The position numbers were made by a program, and so were the translations under genes. A stretch of 64,000 bases of DNA from Allantophomopsis cytisporea (Eukaryota > Ascomycota > Leotiomycetes > Phacidiales > Phacidiaceae). The notes under the pieces were generated by a model. The model searched no databases, had not been told where the DNA came from, and worked only from the letters and a program-made list of their open reading frames with translations. Every line of letters begins with the position of its first letter. Position 1 is the stretch's first letter. The stretch is taken from contig CP103037.1 of NCBI GenBank assembly GCA_024752435.1, forward strand, positions 1,612,001-1,676,000, given 5' to 3'. Positions 11,351 through 23,072 of this stretch are shown in pieces.

Positions 11351-11537
11351 AAACTACTCACGACTGTTCATATCATTTCATACAAGAATACCTCTTCGAC
11401 ACGGCTTCACTATACGGCACAGCATACAATACTCTAGTACTGGCAAGAAACATACTGTGCGAATATTCATCCGTATTCAAATGCAATACTGAGAATACGG
11501 GAAAAGCCCGCAGGATTGAACTCAACGCAGACAAAAG

Positions 11538-11565
11538 AAAGTCAAAGTCAAAGTCAGAGTCAAAG
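11538..11565. repeat. AAAGTC hexamer repeat
   Basis: About four and a half copies of AAAGTC, one with an A-to-G change (CAGAGTC). It lies about 370 b upstream of the methyltransferase start. Confidence 0.75.
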
Positions 11566-11936
11566 CCCTCGGACAGTACTTATAGTACTTAAGTAGAAGT
11601 GCTTCTACGGACTACCTTCTGAGAAGTAGAATCTACAAACCTCGGCGCTCTTTGCCCACGCCTTCACACCCACATCACCCCCAACATTCCTAGCAATCAG
11701 AGCTCAATCCCGCTTCAAACCCAGGCCTTTGGTGTCCCCAGCGTCAACTACTGGCCCTACCGCAAACCTTCACAGACCACATCGCGCACACCTTGTTCAT
11801 AAAATCCCCGCCTGTAGCCCACTGCACGGTGTCCAAGTCAATCGGAAATCTTCCGTTAATCAGATCTTACATTCGCCCTGTAGAAGCTTGACGTTACAGG
11901 CACCAATAGATCCACTAGGAAACATTCACACACGAT

Positions 11937-13223
11937 ATGGCGTCCTGTAGTCCTGACCAAAACTCTCCACTCGGTGACTATGGTACCCCAATCGAAGCTG
12001 ACGTGAGTACTATGCTGAGCTTTCATTTCCCACTTCTCCTTTCTTGTTTTCTAAAGAGTCAAGCTAATGAATGGTCTTGGAATCATAAGTCACCCATGAC
12101 TTTTGACGAGTAAGTTCTCAGTTCTCTGGAAATGATGTTCCACAATATCATCTTCGTCCTCCGTTGTAATATAATTTTGCCCAAGGAAAATGATGACTAA
12201 CAAGCAGCTCAAAAGTTGGCAATCCACCAAATCCCTCTCGAGTAGCGTCTACGAGTTCCCAAAAGAACATGGCCGGACATATCATGGCTATCGAGCAGGC
12301 TGTAAGCTCTCCCAAACCACCTTCATCACTCTCATTCTCATTACTGACACCATATAGCATACAACTTCCCCAACGACCCCTCCGAAGTCGAGCGCTATGA
12401 CTTCCAATACGAAATCCTGAAATATGCCTTCCGTGACAAGAACTACTTCGCGCCACTCGCTGACCTCAATCCCCAATACATGCTGGATGTAGGCACAGGG
12501 ACAGGCCGCTGGGCAATAGAAATGGGCGACGAGTTCCCAGACTGTCATATCGAAGCGACAGATCTCTCGCCCATCCAGCCCACCTCGGTACCGGAGAACG
12601 TGCATTTCTTCATCGATGATGCCAGCGAAGAAGACTGGGCGCAGCCTTCCAACCATTTCGATTACATCCACACGCGCGTGCTGCTGGGATGTTTCGAGGA
12701 CTTCCGGGATGTGATCCGCAAGGGTTTTAAATATACACGGCCTGGGGGGTACATGGAGAGTCAAGAGCTCATGAGCACGCCGTACTGCGATGACGGGACC
12801 ATGAAGCATGACTGGGCGTTTGCGGAGTGGACGAAAATCGGTGACGACGCGGCCATGGCTGCGGATCGCCCGATGCGCATTGCGAATAAGCTAAAGCGCT
12901 GGTATGAGGAGGCGGGCTTTGTAGATGTTCAGGAAAAGGTGTTCAAGATCCCACTTAATACGTGGCCCAGAGATCTGGAGAAGAAAGAATTGGGCGCCAT
13001 GTGGGAGCAGAATTGGCTCTGTGGTCTACAGGCATTCACGCTGGCAGTTTTTTCGCGCTTTCTGCATTGGACGAAGGAGGAGATTGAGGTTTATTTGGTT
13101 AATGTCCGGAAAGCCATTAGTGATCGGAAGGTGCATGTTTATCATAAGGTTTATGTGGTTTGGGGGAGGAAACCTGCTACTGGAGAGGGAAGGACGGGGG
13201 TGAACGGGGCGGAGAAGCTTTGA
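11937..13223 (+). CDS. LaeA-like SAM-dependent methyltransferase
   Basis: Four exons, 11937..12002, 12057..12109, 12186..12301 and 12358..13223, give 366 aa. Joins were chosen by frame; the third exon's acceptor (cccaag at 12185) is the least certain. After a short acidic N-terminus comes SSSVYEFPKEHGRTYHGY, the conserved stretch in front of the domain in LaeA-type proteins, then NFPNDPSEVERYD, motif I LDVGTGTG at 121-128, EATDLSPIQP, FDYIHTR and a PGGYMESQE stretch. LaeA relatives in filamentous fungi are nuclear or cytoplasmic methyltransferases; LaeA itself controls secondary metabolism, but many paralogs have other or unknown roles. No biosynthetic cluster lies beside it here, so a cluster-specific job is not supported. 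Confidence 0.85.
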
Positions 13224-14429
13224 GATATGACGTCTACTCGTATCTTCATCTGTCCATGTATTTGGTTGTAATGTCATCTTCGTCAGGTAAGATACAGGCT
13301 GGCGGGACGGGAAAGGTACACAGCACAAGAATCACGGGTACCGATATATACACGCATATATACTGGGAGGACTGATCTGGATCAGTTTGCTTTCTAGGCG
13401 CTTTGGAGGAGGACTTGAAGGCACATAGCATTATAGGCGTTTACGTGTTTGAATGATTTGGTCAGATTTGTGGTTCTGGGGGTTTGGGAGGATATACCCC
13501 CGTATATGATATATCTATACATCTGAGATAGGATTTTGCTATAAAACTACCATGGCTTTTGACCATCTTCTTACTTTAGAACAAATCAGCAATGATGCTT
13601 ACGTTGTCAACTTCCAACGAGACCTGTACGTCTTACAAACAAACACAATAGTAACCATGTCGAGTATAGGTGCTTCAAGAGCAAGCTGACCAAATGAATC
13701 ACGTGCAATCGAAAACGCAAATACCCCGAAATCTGACAATGAACGCATTTTCCTGGTCACAATAGATAAAGGGGTGTTCAGAATCCAATTCAATACCAGA
13801 TTCTGTAAGTCGCGAGTTTCTCAACTTGATGAATTGAGCTTTATGATGGTAAATCACTATGTTGCATCATAAATACGGGCTGTTGATTCTGACAGTATTG
13901 TCTTTTTAGTTTACCAATTATCGTCTAGATCATCAATCATCCAGTCTTCGGTCAAACCAAATCGCTAGATTTCGAGTTACTCTTAGGCTACGCCTGCGAC
14001 ATTGTATACGCAGATAGTAAAACAGGTTTCGGAGTCACAGAGACCAACATGGTTGGATGTAGTTCGGTGAAGCTGACGCAGGTGGTGGGCAGCATTATTG
14101 GAGCGTGCTTCTGATTTTATGATGATATCTTTACTTGGACCAAGACTTATAAGAAAATTTGCATTCCAGGGTTATCGAGATTGATATTACCACGTTGAAG
14201 ACCAGTAATCTTGAAGTGTGTCAAGAGATGAGAGCACCTTTCCTCTGTCGCATCTTCATATCACATCGCTTTTCTCTTATCGATAACTCACTCCTCCAAG
14301 GCGGTCAATCATGCCCCACCATTTTGCCCATATCCACAATGATCACATACAAAAACCTCAAGCCAACCCCACCACATATACAACCTCCTAATCCACCAAT
14401 TCTCACTTCCTACTTATCGAATCGCCAAA
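13224..14429. other. Intergenic region with a possible short coding remnant
   Basis: 1.2 kb between two plus-strand genes. At 13,929-14,114 a plus-strand frame follows an acceptor-like GTCTAG and reads 61 residues, including LGYACDIVYADSKTGFG and VVGSIIGACF, ending in TGA. It looks like the end of a small Cys-containing protein, but no upstream exon with a start could be joined. An ATG at 13,552 opens only 45 codons. The rest, including a CT-rich stretch at 14,300-14,420, is probably the promoter of the next gene. Confidence 0.3.
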
Positions 14430-15228
14430 ATGCCAGACAAAGACGCCGGAACCCCACGAGTCTTCCTCATCCGCCATGGTAAGATATTCAAAAACCACCT
14501 CTGACCTAACTCCGCGCGCATTCTCAACAGCACAGCTAACAATCCCAGGCGAAACCGAATGGACGAAGTCCGGTCGCTACACCGGCTCAACTGACATTCC
14601 CTTGACGCCGCACGGCGAGCTACAAGTCAGCGCATCATCGCGCGTGATCATCGGGCCCTCGAAGATAATCCAGCCGGACAACCTCGCGAAGGTCTTCATC
14701 AGCCCACGGACGCGCGCGCAGCGCACATTCGAGATCCTGTTCGACGAGAGTTCGCGCAAGTCATTGCAGGGCGATGGGCGCACGGAGATCACGCAGGATA
14801 TCCGTGAGTGGGAATACGGGCTTTATGAGGGGCTTTTGACGAAGGAGATTCGCGAGGGGAGAAAGAGTAGGGGGTTGGATGGCGATGCCAAGTGGGACAT
14901 TTGGCATCATGGGTGTGAGGGCGGTGAGAGCCCTGCTGAAGTGGCTGAGAGATTGGATAGGTTGATTGAGGCGATTAAGGAGATTCAGGGGCCATTCTTG
15001 AAGGCTAGTGGGGGGAAGGAGACAAGTGGGAGGAAGGATGTGGTCATTATTGCTCATGGGCACATCTTGAGAGCGTTTGCGAAGAGGTGGGTTCAGTATG
15101 AGCTGAAGATGAGGCTGCCAATGATGTTGGAGCCAGGGGCTGTTGGTGCACTTAGTTATGAGCACCATAGTGTTGAGGAGCCGGCGTTGCTGTTGGGAGT
15201 CAATATGGGGGGTGATATTGAGGAGTAG
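14430..15228 (+). CDS. SHB17: Sedoheptulose 1,7-bisphosphatase, histidine phosphatase family (Shb17 type)
   Basis: Two exons, 14430..14478 and 14549..15228, with a 70-nt intron (GTAAGA...CTAACAATCCCAG), encode 242 aa. The intron splits the catalytic motif: RHG at 15-17 followed by ETEW. H16 is the expected phospho-histidine and AHGH near 185-188 carries the second active-site His. Between them IREWEYGLYEGLLT and RKSRGLDGD are characteristic of yeast Shb17 rather than of glycolytic phosphoglycerate mutase. In yeast the enzyme dephosphorylates sedoheptulose 1,7-bisphosphate in riboneogenesis, in the cytoplasm and nucleus. The start context is caaaATGCC. The enzyme looks complete. Confidence 0.9.
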
Positions 15229-15840
15229 GTAGTTGTATATTGATGGACTGGCTCATGGGCCTTGCATATATGGTTGTGGGAGGTGTATCTTGGACATCTT
15301 GAAAATTCAACGCATCCATGGAGTTAATAAATATCGAGTCTGAAAGTTTTACGTTTCGCATAATACCTAGAGTCTGAGACTACTACTACAGGGCATGTTG
15401 GTTATATATGAGACGTACATCTTCAGCACACCAGGGATTCGAAAATCGGGTGTTGGTAGCACGCATGTCAACAAAGACCTTTCCGTGCTTTTGTGCCATG
15501 ATGATAGCGCCTACTGGCGCAGCTCGACTGGACTGTATGTACAGTACATAGTACGTAATATATCTCATCTCGGTTCTGCGAGGTACGAGATGGCTATAAT
15601 GCGATCAGACAGCAGAGAACAAAATTTTCATAATGCCTCCGTTTGGGTTTCAAGATTAAACCTCAAGGATTCATTTAAAGAATCCTGTTTGTTTCCAAAA
15701 GAACTTCGAAGTCTACCAAGTAATAAGAAACCCCATGTGGACCCTCCAAAGTAGATACGTATATACTTTGTTCCACTTGATCAGTGTAGTCTATAACAAA
15801 CCTAGGGTATCGAAACAGGCAGTCCCTAACCAAACCCCAT
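15229..15840. other. Convergent 3' intergenic region
   Basis: 612 bases between two convergent stops. A short perfect palindrome-like GTACATAGTAC occurs near 15,540. No gene is seen. Confidence 0.45.
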
Positions 15841-17459
15841 CTACACGGTAGTAACAACTTCAAGGGCCTCCCCACCCTCCTTGAGGTTCCTAACCTCCAT
15901 CCATCCTCCTCTTTCAAGCCTCACAATAATCCCATCAATACAGACCCTTCTCCATCGCTCATCCTCCTCCTCGAAGTCAATCTTAATACCCCGCACATCC
16001 TCATACCCAACCTCGTCCATATCAATGTGCTTACCCGCATCGTACGCCTTAGTCATAATCTCCATCGTCTTTTCGCTACTCACAGCACCAAACTGACAGA
16101 GGCGTAAACGGCCCTCAAGCGGCTCATTATGGGGACTAATAGTGAAATTCTCCTCCAGATTCGAGACCAGGGAGGCGAGAATATAGCCATGTTCCCTTCT
16201 GTCAAGCACAACCGCCCTCTCAAGCACCCCATTGTCATTCTGTTTCACATCCTTGAAAAGCGTAACCTTAGCCTTATAGGCATGCGGACCGGGTACCTCA
16301 TCGCCGACCTTCTCGGGAAACAGTAGATCCTTTGCAATCATCTGAAATCTGGCTGAGCCGTGCTTGCGGTATTCGACTGTGTCGCTGTCGGCGACTAATG
16401 TGGCGTGAAAGCCGTAGCTAGCTACCACAGCGCCGTAGAGCGCATTCTTCGATCCAAGCGGAACGGCATCCTGTCCTTCGTTGCGGAGGATGCGGGCGCC
16501 GGGTGAGAAGAATGCTTTGAATGTAGGAAGGGGCTTTGGACTTCCGTGGAGGAGTGAGTATAGACCGATGGCTTGGCTGGGGGTTGCGTGTCGATATGTG
16601 GAGTGGAAAAGTGCGTTGCCGGTTCCTAGAGGGAGGAGGCAGATCTTTGGTGTGCGGTAGGTTCTGGGAATGTTAGAGGGTGGTGATTGACGCGACAGGA
16701 AGGAGAGGCAACTAACTTGGATCGGATCTTATCTTCGAGAAGACCATTTAGAAGATCGACTATGCCTCCGTCACCACTTAGTAATATCACCGTTTGATCT
16801 TCTCCTCTGTCTGCCCTATCTAGCAGCACATCTCTTGCAAAATCCTTCACGCTTTCTGCGCATGAAGTATTCAGGCGGTTGTAGGCACTTGGTTCGAGAC
16901 CAACTCCTTCCAATAGTGGCTCCAGTGTATTCTCGTAATAATGAGGCGCATCGCCTGTTCCGCTTTTGGTTGACACTATAACGTGGATATTCGGCTCTCC
17001 ATTTTCTGAGCGTGGAATCGAGAGATGGGGAGGCAGTGCCTTTAAGAGAATTCGATTCAATCGTTCTGATGGTTTCGAGGGTCGAAAACGTGTCTTCTGA
17101 AGTGTGAACCAAGAAGATATCTTTTTACTTTTTGAGGCCTTTTCTATCTCCTCTATTGGTTGAGATTCTCTGGCTTCCGGTGAAATGTCGATATGCCATA
17201 TATCGAAAGAATCATCTCCTACAGATCGCGTTGCGGCGATTTGGTTTTCGGTTTTGATGGAGGGAAATTCTGAGGGAAGCGTTGAAGAGTCAATACCCCA
17301 ACTGGACTCCGCTTTGAGAGTTGTGTCATGGAGCTCACCGTCGGGCGCATCAACGGAATTCTCACCAGCCGGCATCTTTTGTTTCTTGAAATTTGCTTTA
17401 GCTTTGTTATTTGCTAATATCCGTTTTAAAGCCCCTAGAGTAGAATTTGACATAAACAT
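15841..17459 (-). CDS. Diacylglycerol/sphingosine kinase catalytic-domain protein
   Basis: Two exons, complement(15841..16663, 16717..17459), with a 53-nt intron ending in CTAACATTCCCAG, encode 521 aa. The second exon continues the first exactly across the lipid-kinase core. Visible motifs are IHVIVSTKSGTG (the usual nucleotide-binding entry strand), ILLSGDGG near 225-232 (the GGDGT-like loop, here GDGGI) and LLPLGTGNALF at 257-267. This is the DAGK catalytic fold shared by sphingoid long-chain base kinases (Lcb4/5), ceramide kinases and YegS. The basic N-terminal 140 residues look disordered. Lipid substrate is not decidable. A second ATG two codons in (MFM) is an alternative start. Confidence 0.85.
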
Positions 17460-18157
17460 AAAGCTTTCACGGGAAAGAGAGAGATGAAAAGAGCAACAAG
17501 CTGTTGCGACGATGAGTTGAAGAGCTGAAAGCCATGTTGATGTTGGGAAGATCCTCGTACGTATATCAGCAGCATTTGATTACTCCGAGATCAGTACTAG
17601 GCAATACATCTCTGTCGCACGCGATAAGATCTGGTGGATGACGCGATGGAGCCGATGGGAGACAGCGGCTTCTAATTGGGCGTTTGAGAACATGTTGCTA
17701 GGTACTGCTATGCGTAAACTATGTCGAACGACTGAGGCTGTGAAATAAAGAGAAGAGATCCCTATAAGCCATCGATGCATTCCGTTGAGTTGGAAATAAT
17801 CTGGAGAATTATATCAAACAGCAATACGAATAGATAACATGAAATCAACGAACAATCCTTTGGACTTTTTGTCACACGACTATCGTGGTATCGTACAGTC
17901 ACAGTACAGTGACAGTAATAGGTTCATCAACCACCAAGTAAGTGATCGCTTATGGGTTGACGTACTGGTGTGGGGTTCCGTGGTCACCTACGTACTAAGT
18001 ATTATGTACAGTGTCAGTGCCAATTTGTAATGACTGGGATTCTCAACGACGTCGAGTCTCAATCCTTTGCAAACGATACCATAACTTTCGCATCCGGTTC
18101 AATTCAGCCTTATTATTCATACAATCATAGTAGCAGGGGAAATACTCATGCTGAAAT
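17460..18157. promoter_or_regulatory. Divergent promoter region
   Basis: 698 bases between the lipid-kinase gene (-) and the alpha/beta hydrolase gene (+). Short imperfect palindromes such as GTCACAGTACAGTGAC occur at 17,897-17,912. No named site can be assigned. Confidence 0.35.
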
Positions 18158-19319
18158 ATGGCCGCCCCTAACCCCATAGAAACCCTTCAAAACTCTACCT
18201 CCAGCATTTCCAGCAAGACCTTCCACATTGCTGGCATTCTCACTACCGTGTATGGCATAGATGAATTACCTACAGGATGCAAAAGCGTGGCAACGCTATG
18301 GCTTCTGCATCCACGTCTCCAGACGAAGACAATCATGGCGCCCTTCGCCAATGAGGCCATCAAGTCGTGGAACTTACGAGGCCAGAGTAAAGGATTGATA
18401 GCCGTGGCCTTTGACCAGCGAAATCATGGTACTAGAGAAGTTGATCCAATTGGAAATGAAGCGTGGAAAAAGGGAAATCCAAAACACGCCCAGGACATGT
18501 TCAGTATTTTCCAAGGTACTGCTCTGGACACGACTTTGTTGATGGATCATTTGGGCTCCTATATCTTCCCGGAAAGAGATGCGCCTGCTCTTGATGAGAA
18601 CCTGGTGTTGGGTGTTTCCCTCGGCGGTCACTCCGCTTGGCAAGTTTTGTTTAATGAGCCGAGGGTCACGGCTGGGGTGATTATCATTGGATGTCCTGAC
18701 TATATGTGTAAGTCTATGATGATTTCTTCTCCGTCTGAAAAGCTCAATCAAAATTTCAGTGGTATTGTTCGCATTCAATCCAATTCTATTCATAGTCATG
18801 CAAGATCCATAATATCACTTTAGCTAACATCCGCAAGACATGATGTCAAATCGTGCTAAAAATGCTGGGCTTGAGACATATGCCAAGGACCAAGGTGCCA
18901 GCTTCCTAGGCAGCAAAGATTTCCCACGCACACTGGTAGCCAGCATAAAGAGAAATGATCCGAAAGGTTTGCTATTCGGCACATCAGAAGTGCCAACCGG
19001 AGAACCTTCGCCGTCCGAGCAGAGCCGTCTCCGAGGACTTCTTGATAACAGTATCAAGGGCAAGAGGATCTTGGTCTGCTCTGGAGGAGACGATAAGCTC
19101 GTTCCCTACCGCTGCTCGCGACCACTTGTGGAGTTTTTATCGGCAGCGACGGGCCGTGGAGGCTGGTATGAGGATGGAGGTGTGTACATTGAGAATAATG
19201 TCTACAATGGCATTGGGCATGCTTTCAGCCCGGGTATGACGTCGGATGCCGTGCGCTTTGTGAATGATACTTTGGCGGGCACAAAGGGCGTGGGTACTGG
19301 ACGGACTTCGAAGATTTAG
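18158..19319 (+). CDS. Alpha/beta hydrolase-fold protein
   Basis: Two exons, 18158..18707 and 18838..19319, with a 130-nt intron (GTAAGT...CGCAAG), encode 343 aa. An alpha/beta hydrolase pattern is visible: FDQRNHGTR near 87-95 (oxyanion strand region), the nucleophile elbow GVSLG at 152-156 with S154, a DDKLVPY stretch that could supply the acid, and GIGHAF with H311 as the likely catalytic His. All three members of a Ser-Asp-His triad are thus possible. There is no signal peptide, so the protein is probably cytosolic. Related fungal proteins are annotated only as hydrolases. It is convergent with the DUF218 gene, with 103 b between the stops. Confidence 0.85.
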
Positions 19320-19422
19320 ATAGACTTGTAAATGCATGGTCACCCCAGGTTGAAATATTCAGTGCTTGTCAGTTATTGGGTAGTCAATTAATTAAAACTC
19401 TCAAGTGACTTAGATAGGACCT

Positions 19423-20361
19423 CTAATACCGACTCCAAGGCAATTGACCATCAAAAGGTGATCTTCCATGCCAGTTTATCAAATTCTGTACCTCTACACC
19501 CATTCCCTCTTCCCAAACGGTCTGATTGATGCCCCAAGGATTCCTTGTCTTCCGTTTCCCAACCAAAACATCACTAACTCCATACATATCCCCTGCCCAC
19601 ACATCATATCCCCGAATCCTCTCTCCCTCTCTCACCTCCGCTGCCCTAAGCGAATCGGTCTGCTTCTTTGTCGTCATATACTCTGGGTCGATCCCGAGAT
19701 ATTCTACATCCCTTTCCCACCTCAGCGCCTTCAAATGCAAGTCAACAAACCGTGCCCTCTTGAACTCGTGGCTAACGATTGTGATCTTTTGAGGCCAAGT
19801 TCCTTGCTTTCGCCAAAACTCTAGAAGGGAGAAGAGAACGTTCTGGTAGGAATCTAGCGCTCTGTCTTCTGTGTTTATCCTATCTCTGAACTCAGGGCGC
19901 GGTTCTGTGTCTTCATCTTGTGTCTGGGCTGGGGGGAATATATCCCAATATCTGGCAGCATCGGCTAACTTAGAGTAGCTGGAGGCTTCTGAGTGTCGAG
20001 TCTCAATTCGAGTTGGGCCACTAATCAGGCTTCAGTTGTGTTCCATAGTTGATGCACCAAGCTCCTTTCCGATATGAAATTCCGTTTCTGTCCCATAATT
20101 CTTGTTTTCCCTTTAATCATAACCCTCAAGAATCAACAGTGAAGAAATTGTATGAGCTCACCCGCTGAAAACCAGTAATGCATTCACATCGTTAGAAAGT
20201 ATCTTCAGGGCTTCTTTGATATGACGGACGAAAGTAGGCGTCTCGCCTTTTTGAAAAGAGGCTATGAGCCAGTTTGCTTCGTCTTCAAGATATTCTGCCC
20301 GTGATGTGGTGGGGACCCAGATCCCATGGCAACAGACGACTATTAGGTGATTGAGTGCCAT
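19423..20361 (-). CDS. DUF218 (YdcF-like) domain protein
   Basis: Two exons, complement(19423..20020, 20162..20361), with a 141-nt intron (GTGAGC...GATTAG), encode 265 aa. The ATG at 20361 has a strong context (gccATGG); the upstream TTG is not used. The N-terminus HLIVVCCHGIW, the VFSGG loop that is split by the intron, ETRHSEA, TEDRALDSYQNV and ITIVSHEFKRAR are the successive conserved elements of the DUF218/YdcF fold, a Rossmann-like domain of uncertain activity. In bacteria the family is linked to envelope metabolism; the fungal members are uncharacterised. No signal peptide is seen. The C-terminus contains a distinct NPWGINQTVW segment. Confidence 0.8.
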
Positions 20362-21213
20362 GGCAGAAATTTTGGGAGCCAACTCAGATGGACGATGTCA
20401 TGAAGAAGATGTTTTGTGGTTGCTGTGTTGCATAGGGAGTTTACAAGAATCACGGTACATAAGCGGCCGCTCTATGATCCAGCAATGCAAATGTTCTTAA
20501 CGATAATTACTGCAGTATTGGTTCTACTTCAGCAGATACAATTACTTCGAATTGCTCAATATTTTAAAGGTTACTCGAGGATCAAGTCCGTTGGATCACA
20601 AACATCTAGATTATACTGATGGACGATATGGACCGGTACGGAACTATATTCCACCGCGTACTTATCTCCGATAAGTCCGCATCATTTTGCAAAACCGTAT
20701 CGGAAAGTCGTACTTTTTCAATGGAAGTACTGTATGGGGTTAGTTGTTATAAAACTACAAGCTCCTAGAGTACGATATCGTGATACCCAGTTTCTTACTT
20801 AGTGTGCTTTATAAAGTTTCTTAATACAGATTCTGTTGGTTGTTTTCTGTTAAAACCTTTTTAAATTTCAAACCTCCACATTTTCGTGAGTTGTGATGTC
20901 AAAGCTGGAGAAAATACGATGAATTTCCTATATTTTATGCTTAATATAAGCAGTATATCTCAAGGTGATTTTCATAATAACCGCTAAAATTCGAATCTGA
21001 TACCGTTTAATGAATAAATGAGCACATATCAGACTTCAAAGCATACGGAATATCATATGGTTGAGTTTTATACCTTTGAAGTTGATGAGGTCTTGATTTT
21101 CTATTTCATGCAGACTTTTCGGCTAGTATTGTAAGATTCTCACTTTGGGATTGTCTACGACAATCCCGCTCGCCTCGTCTATCAAAACTTACAAATTTAT
21201 TTCATCACGCAAA
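20362..21213. promoter_or_regulatory. AT-rich divergent promoter region
   Basis: 852 bases between the DUF218 gene (-) and the SPOUT gene (+). AT content is high at 20,740-21,100. No coding frame or repeat was found. Confidence 0.4.
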
Positions 21214-22450
21214 ATGGGAAGAGGAGAAACCAATGCTATGGTATGTATCGCTAGAACGTATGAAGAAAGTTAGAGAGACTAACTTAAGCTACAGAAGCGC
21301 AAACGCGCGAGTGAGAAAGCAAATGCGCCGCCGCCAGATTTGAAGGTCAATGGCGCTGCGCCGGCTCCTACTGTCGATACCTCGAGACCAACAGCCGTTT
21401 TCCAGCCTACAAAAGGAAGAGATTGGACAGTCAGTGTGGCTTTGCCAGGAAGTGTCATTGCAAAGTAAGCTGTAATTCTTCAAAGAGATATGCAACTCCA
21501 GCTAACAGAGCAGTGCACAATCTCATGAGCTACGCACCACGATGGCTGGTCAAATAGCCCGCGCCCTTTCAGTCTTCTGCGTCGACGAAATCATTGTTTT
21601 CTCTGACGGTCACCAACATACGGGCTCTCGGCACCATCAAAAAGGTTACAACAACCCGCACGACGAATACACGGGCACATCAGACCCGGATCACTTCCTC
21701 ATCCATCTACTCAGCTACCTCGAAACCCCACCCCACCTGCGCCGCCATCTTTTCCCTATGCACGCCAACCTTCGTACTGCTGGCGCACTACCCAGTCTTG
21801 ATCTTCCACATCATCTGCGCGCAGATGAATGGTGTCCGTACCGTGAGGGTGTAACAAGTGGTCCTGCGGGACAGGGCAATACATTTGTTGAAGCTGGATT
21901 ACGGATACCCGTGACTGTTAATGCGGACATTCCACCGTCGACGAGAGTAACACTCAAGTTTGATGCCGATGCTGAGAGCAACCAGAGAAATCAGAATGCT
22001 CCGGAAATTAGAGCTGAAGCGGTGAATCCAAATGAACCAAGAGAAGAGGACGGATACTACTGGGGTTATACTGTGCGTAAAGCTGCCAATCTCAGTGCAG
22101 TATTCACAGAATGCACATATGAGGGTGGCTACGATTCGACGATCGGCACGTCTGAACGAGGAGTTCCGTTAGAGTCTTTATATCCATCAGTAAAGGGCGA
22201 GGCGAATGAGTCACAGGTTGGGAAGTTTAAGCATTTATTGATTGTCTTTGGAGGTGTGGCCGGGTTAGAAGTCGCTGTGAAAAACGATTCAGAATTAAGT
22301 AAGCTTGGCGTTACAGAGGCGAAGGATGTATTTGATAGATGGGTCGATGTTTGTCCTGGGCAAGGTAGCAGAACCATTAGGACAGAGGAGGCTATCTGGA
22401 TTGGCTTGATGGGATTAAGGAGATTGGTGACGGCCAATTATGAGACATAG
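21214..22450 (+). CDS. SPOUT-domain RNA methyltransferase (SPOUT1/C9orf114-like)
   Basis: Three exons, 21214..21240, 21295..21464 and 21514..22450, encode 377 aa. The first exon has only nine codons; all borders are consensus (GTATGT...TACAG and GTAAGC...CTAACAGAGCAG). After a basic N-terminus (KRKRASEKA) the domain opens with WTVSVALPGSVIANAQS and TMAGQIARALSVFCVDEIIVF, then DHFLIHLLSYLETPPHLRRHLF, GNTFVEAG and a C-terminal LIVFGGVAGLE knot region. This matches the SPOUT/DUF171 family; human SPOUT1 methylates 28S rRNA, so an RNA target in ribosome maturation is likely. A low-complexity insertion (residues about 200-240) interrupts the OB-like part. Confidence 0.88.
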
Positions 22451-23072
22451 ATATTGAATATATGACATATGATGAAATGAGGCTTTGTGCCCGTCATTTT
22501 GTCTCCGCTTTGTTCTAGTACTTGATCACTAAGATTCCTTATTTTCGGAGTCATTCAGAGTGGCTATAGATAAAGAATCCGGAGAGCAGTTGTTCTGACC
22601 GGGAAATTGCAAACAGCTTGCAGTAGAGATTACCTCTTGCCAAATACCCAATCGAATTAAAGGAGATAATTTGATATATTGTATATACAGCTATCAAGAT
22701 ATCTGCTATAAAGATCAGAATTCAAGGTGTACCATACAGCCTGTCTTTTGGTCTTGCTCGCGAATCAGAACCACTCCTGTCCTCACTACTTTCTTACCTT
22801 TCAATACCAGCGACAAGTAAACATCGCCGACTACGTGAACGTTGCTGAGTCGATATACTAATGACTGCAAATCTTTGACAACTCTGCTATCTGCCAGCAA
22901 AACTCAGGATTGAATGCGGCCTCCAGATGCCCTTTGAACGAATCCCGCAAATTAGATGTTGCTGTCTAATACTTGGAAACACATAGGAGCAGAACGGCTT
23001 GAGGTGTAGCTGATATAGAAGAATGTCTCCAGTGCAACGTGTGATATTAATCTCGAGTTTCCAACTGAAGAT
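22451..23072. other. Convergent 3' intergenic region
   Basis: 622 bases between convergent stops. A 61-codon minus-strand open frame at 22,715-22,900 has no recognisable family and no good support. Confidence 0.4.

Larger units (their letters stand above)
9795..11936. other. Gene-poor region with scrambled open frames and simple repeats
   Basis: About 2.1 kb without a convincing gene. The minus strand at 10,230-10,690 has short protein-like pieces in shifting frames, for example one around PKKYEDLLIRYHRHRKFP, that cannot be joined. They may belong to the same decayed gene as 9449-9794. From about 11,200 the sequence becomes CT-rich with simple repeats and is probably the leader or promoter of the methyltransferase gene starting at 11,937. 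Confidence 0.35.

Noticed and set aside
11937..13223. Secondary-metabolite gene cluster around the LaeA-like gene
   Set aside because: Neighbours are primary-metabolism genes or gene-poor DNA; no polyketide synthase, peptide synthetase or terpene cyclase is present in the window.
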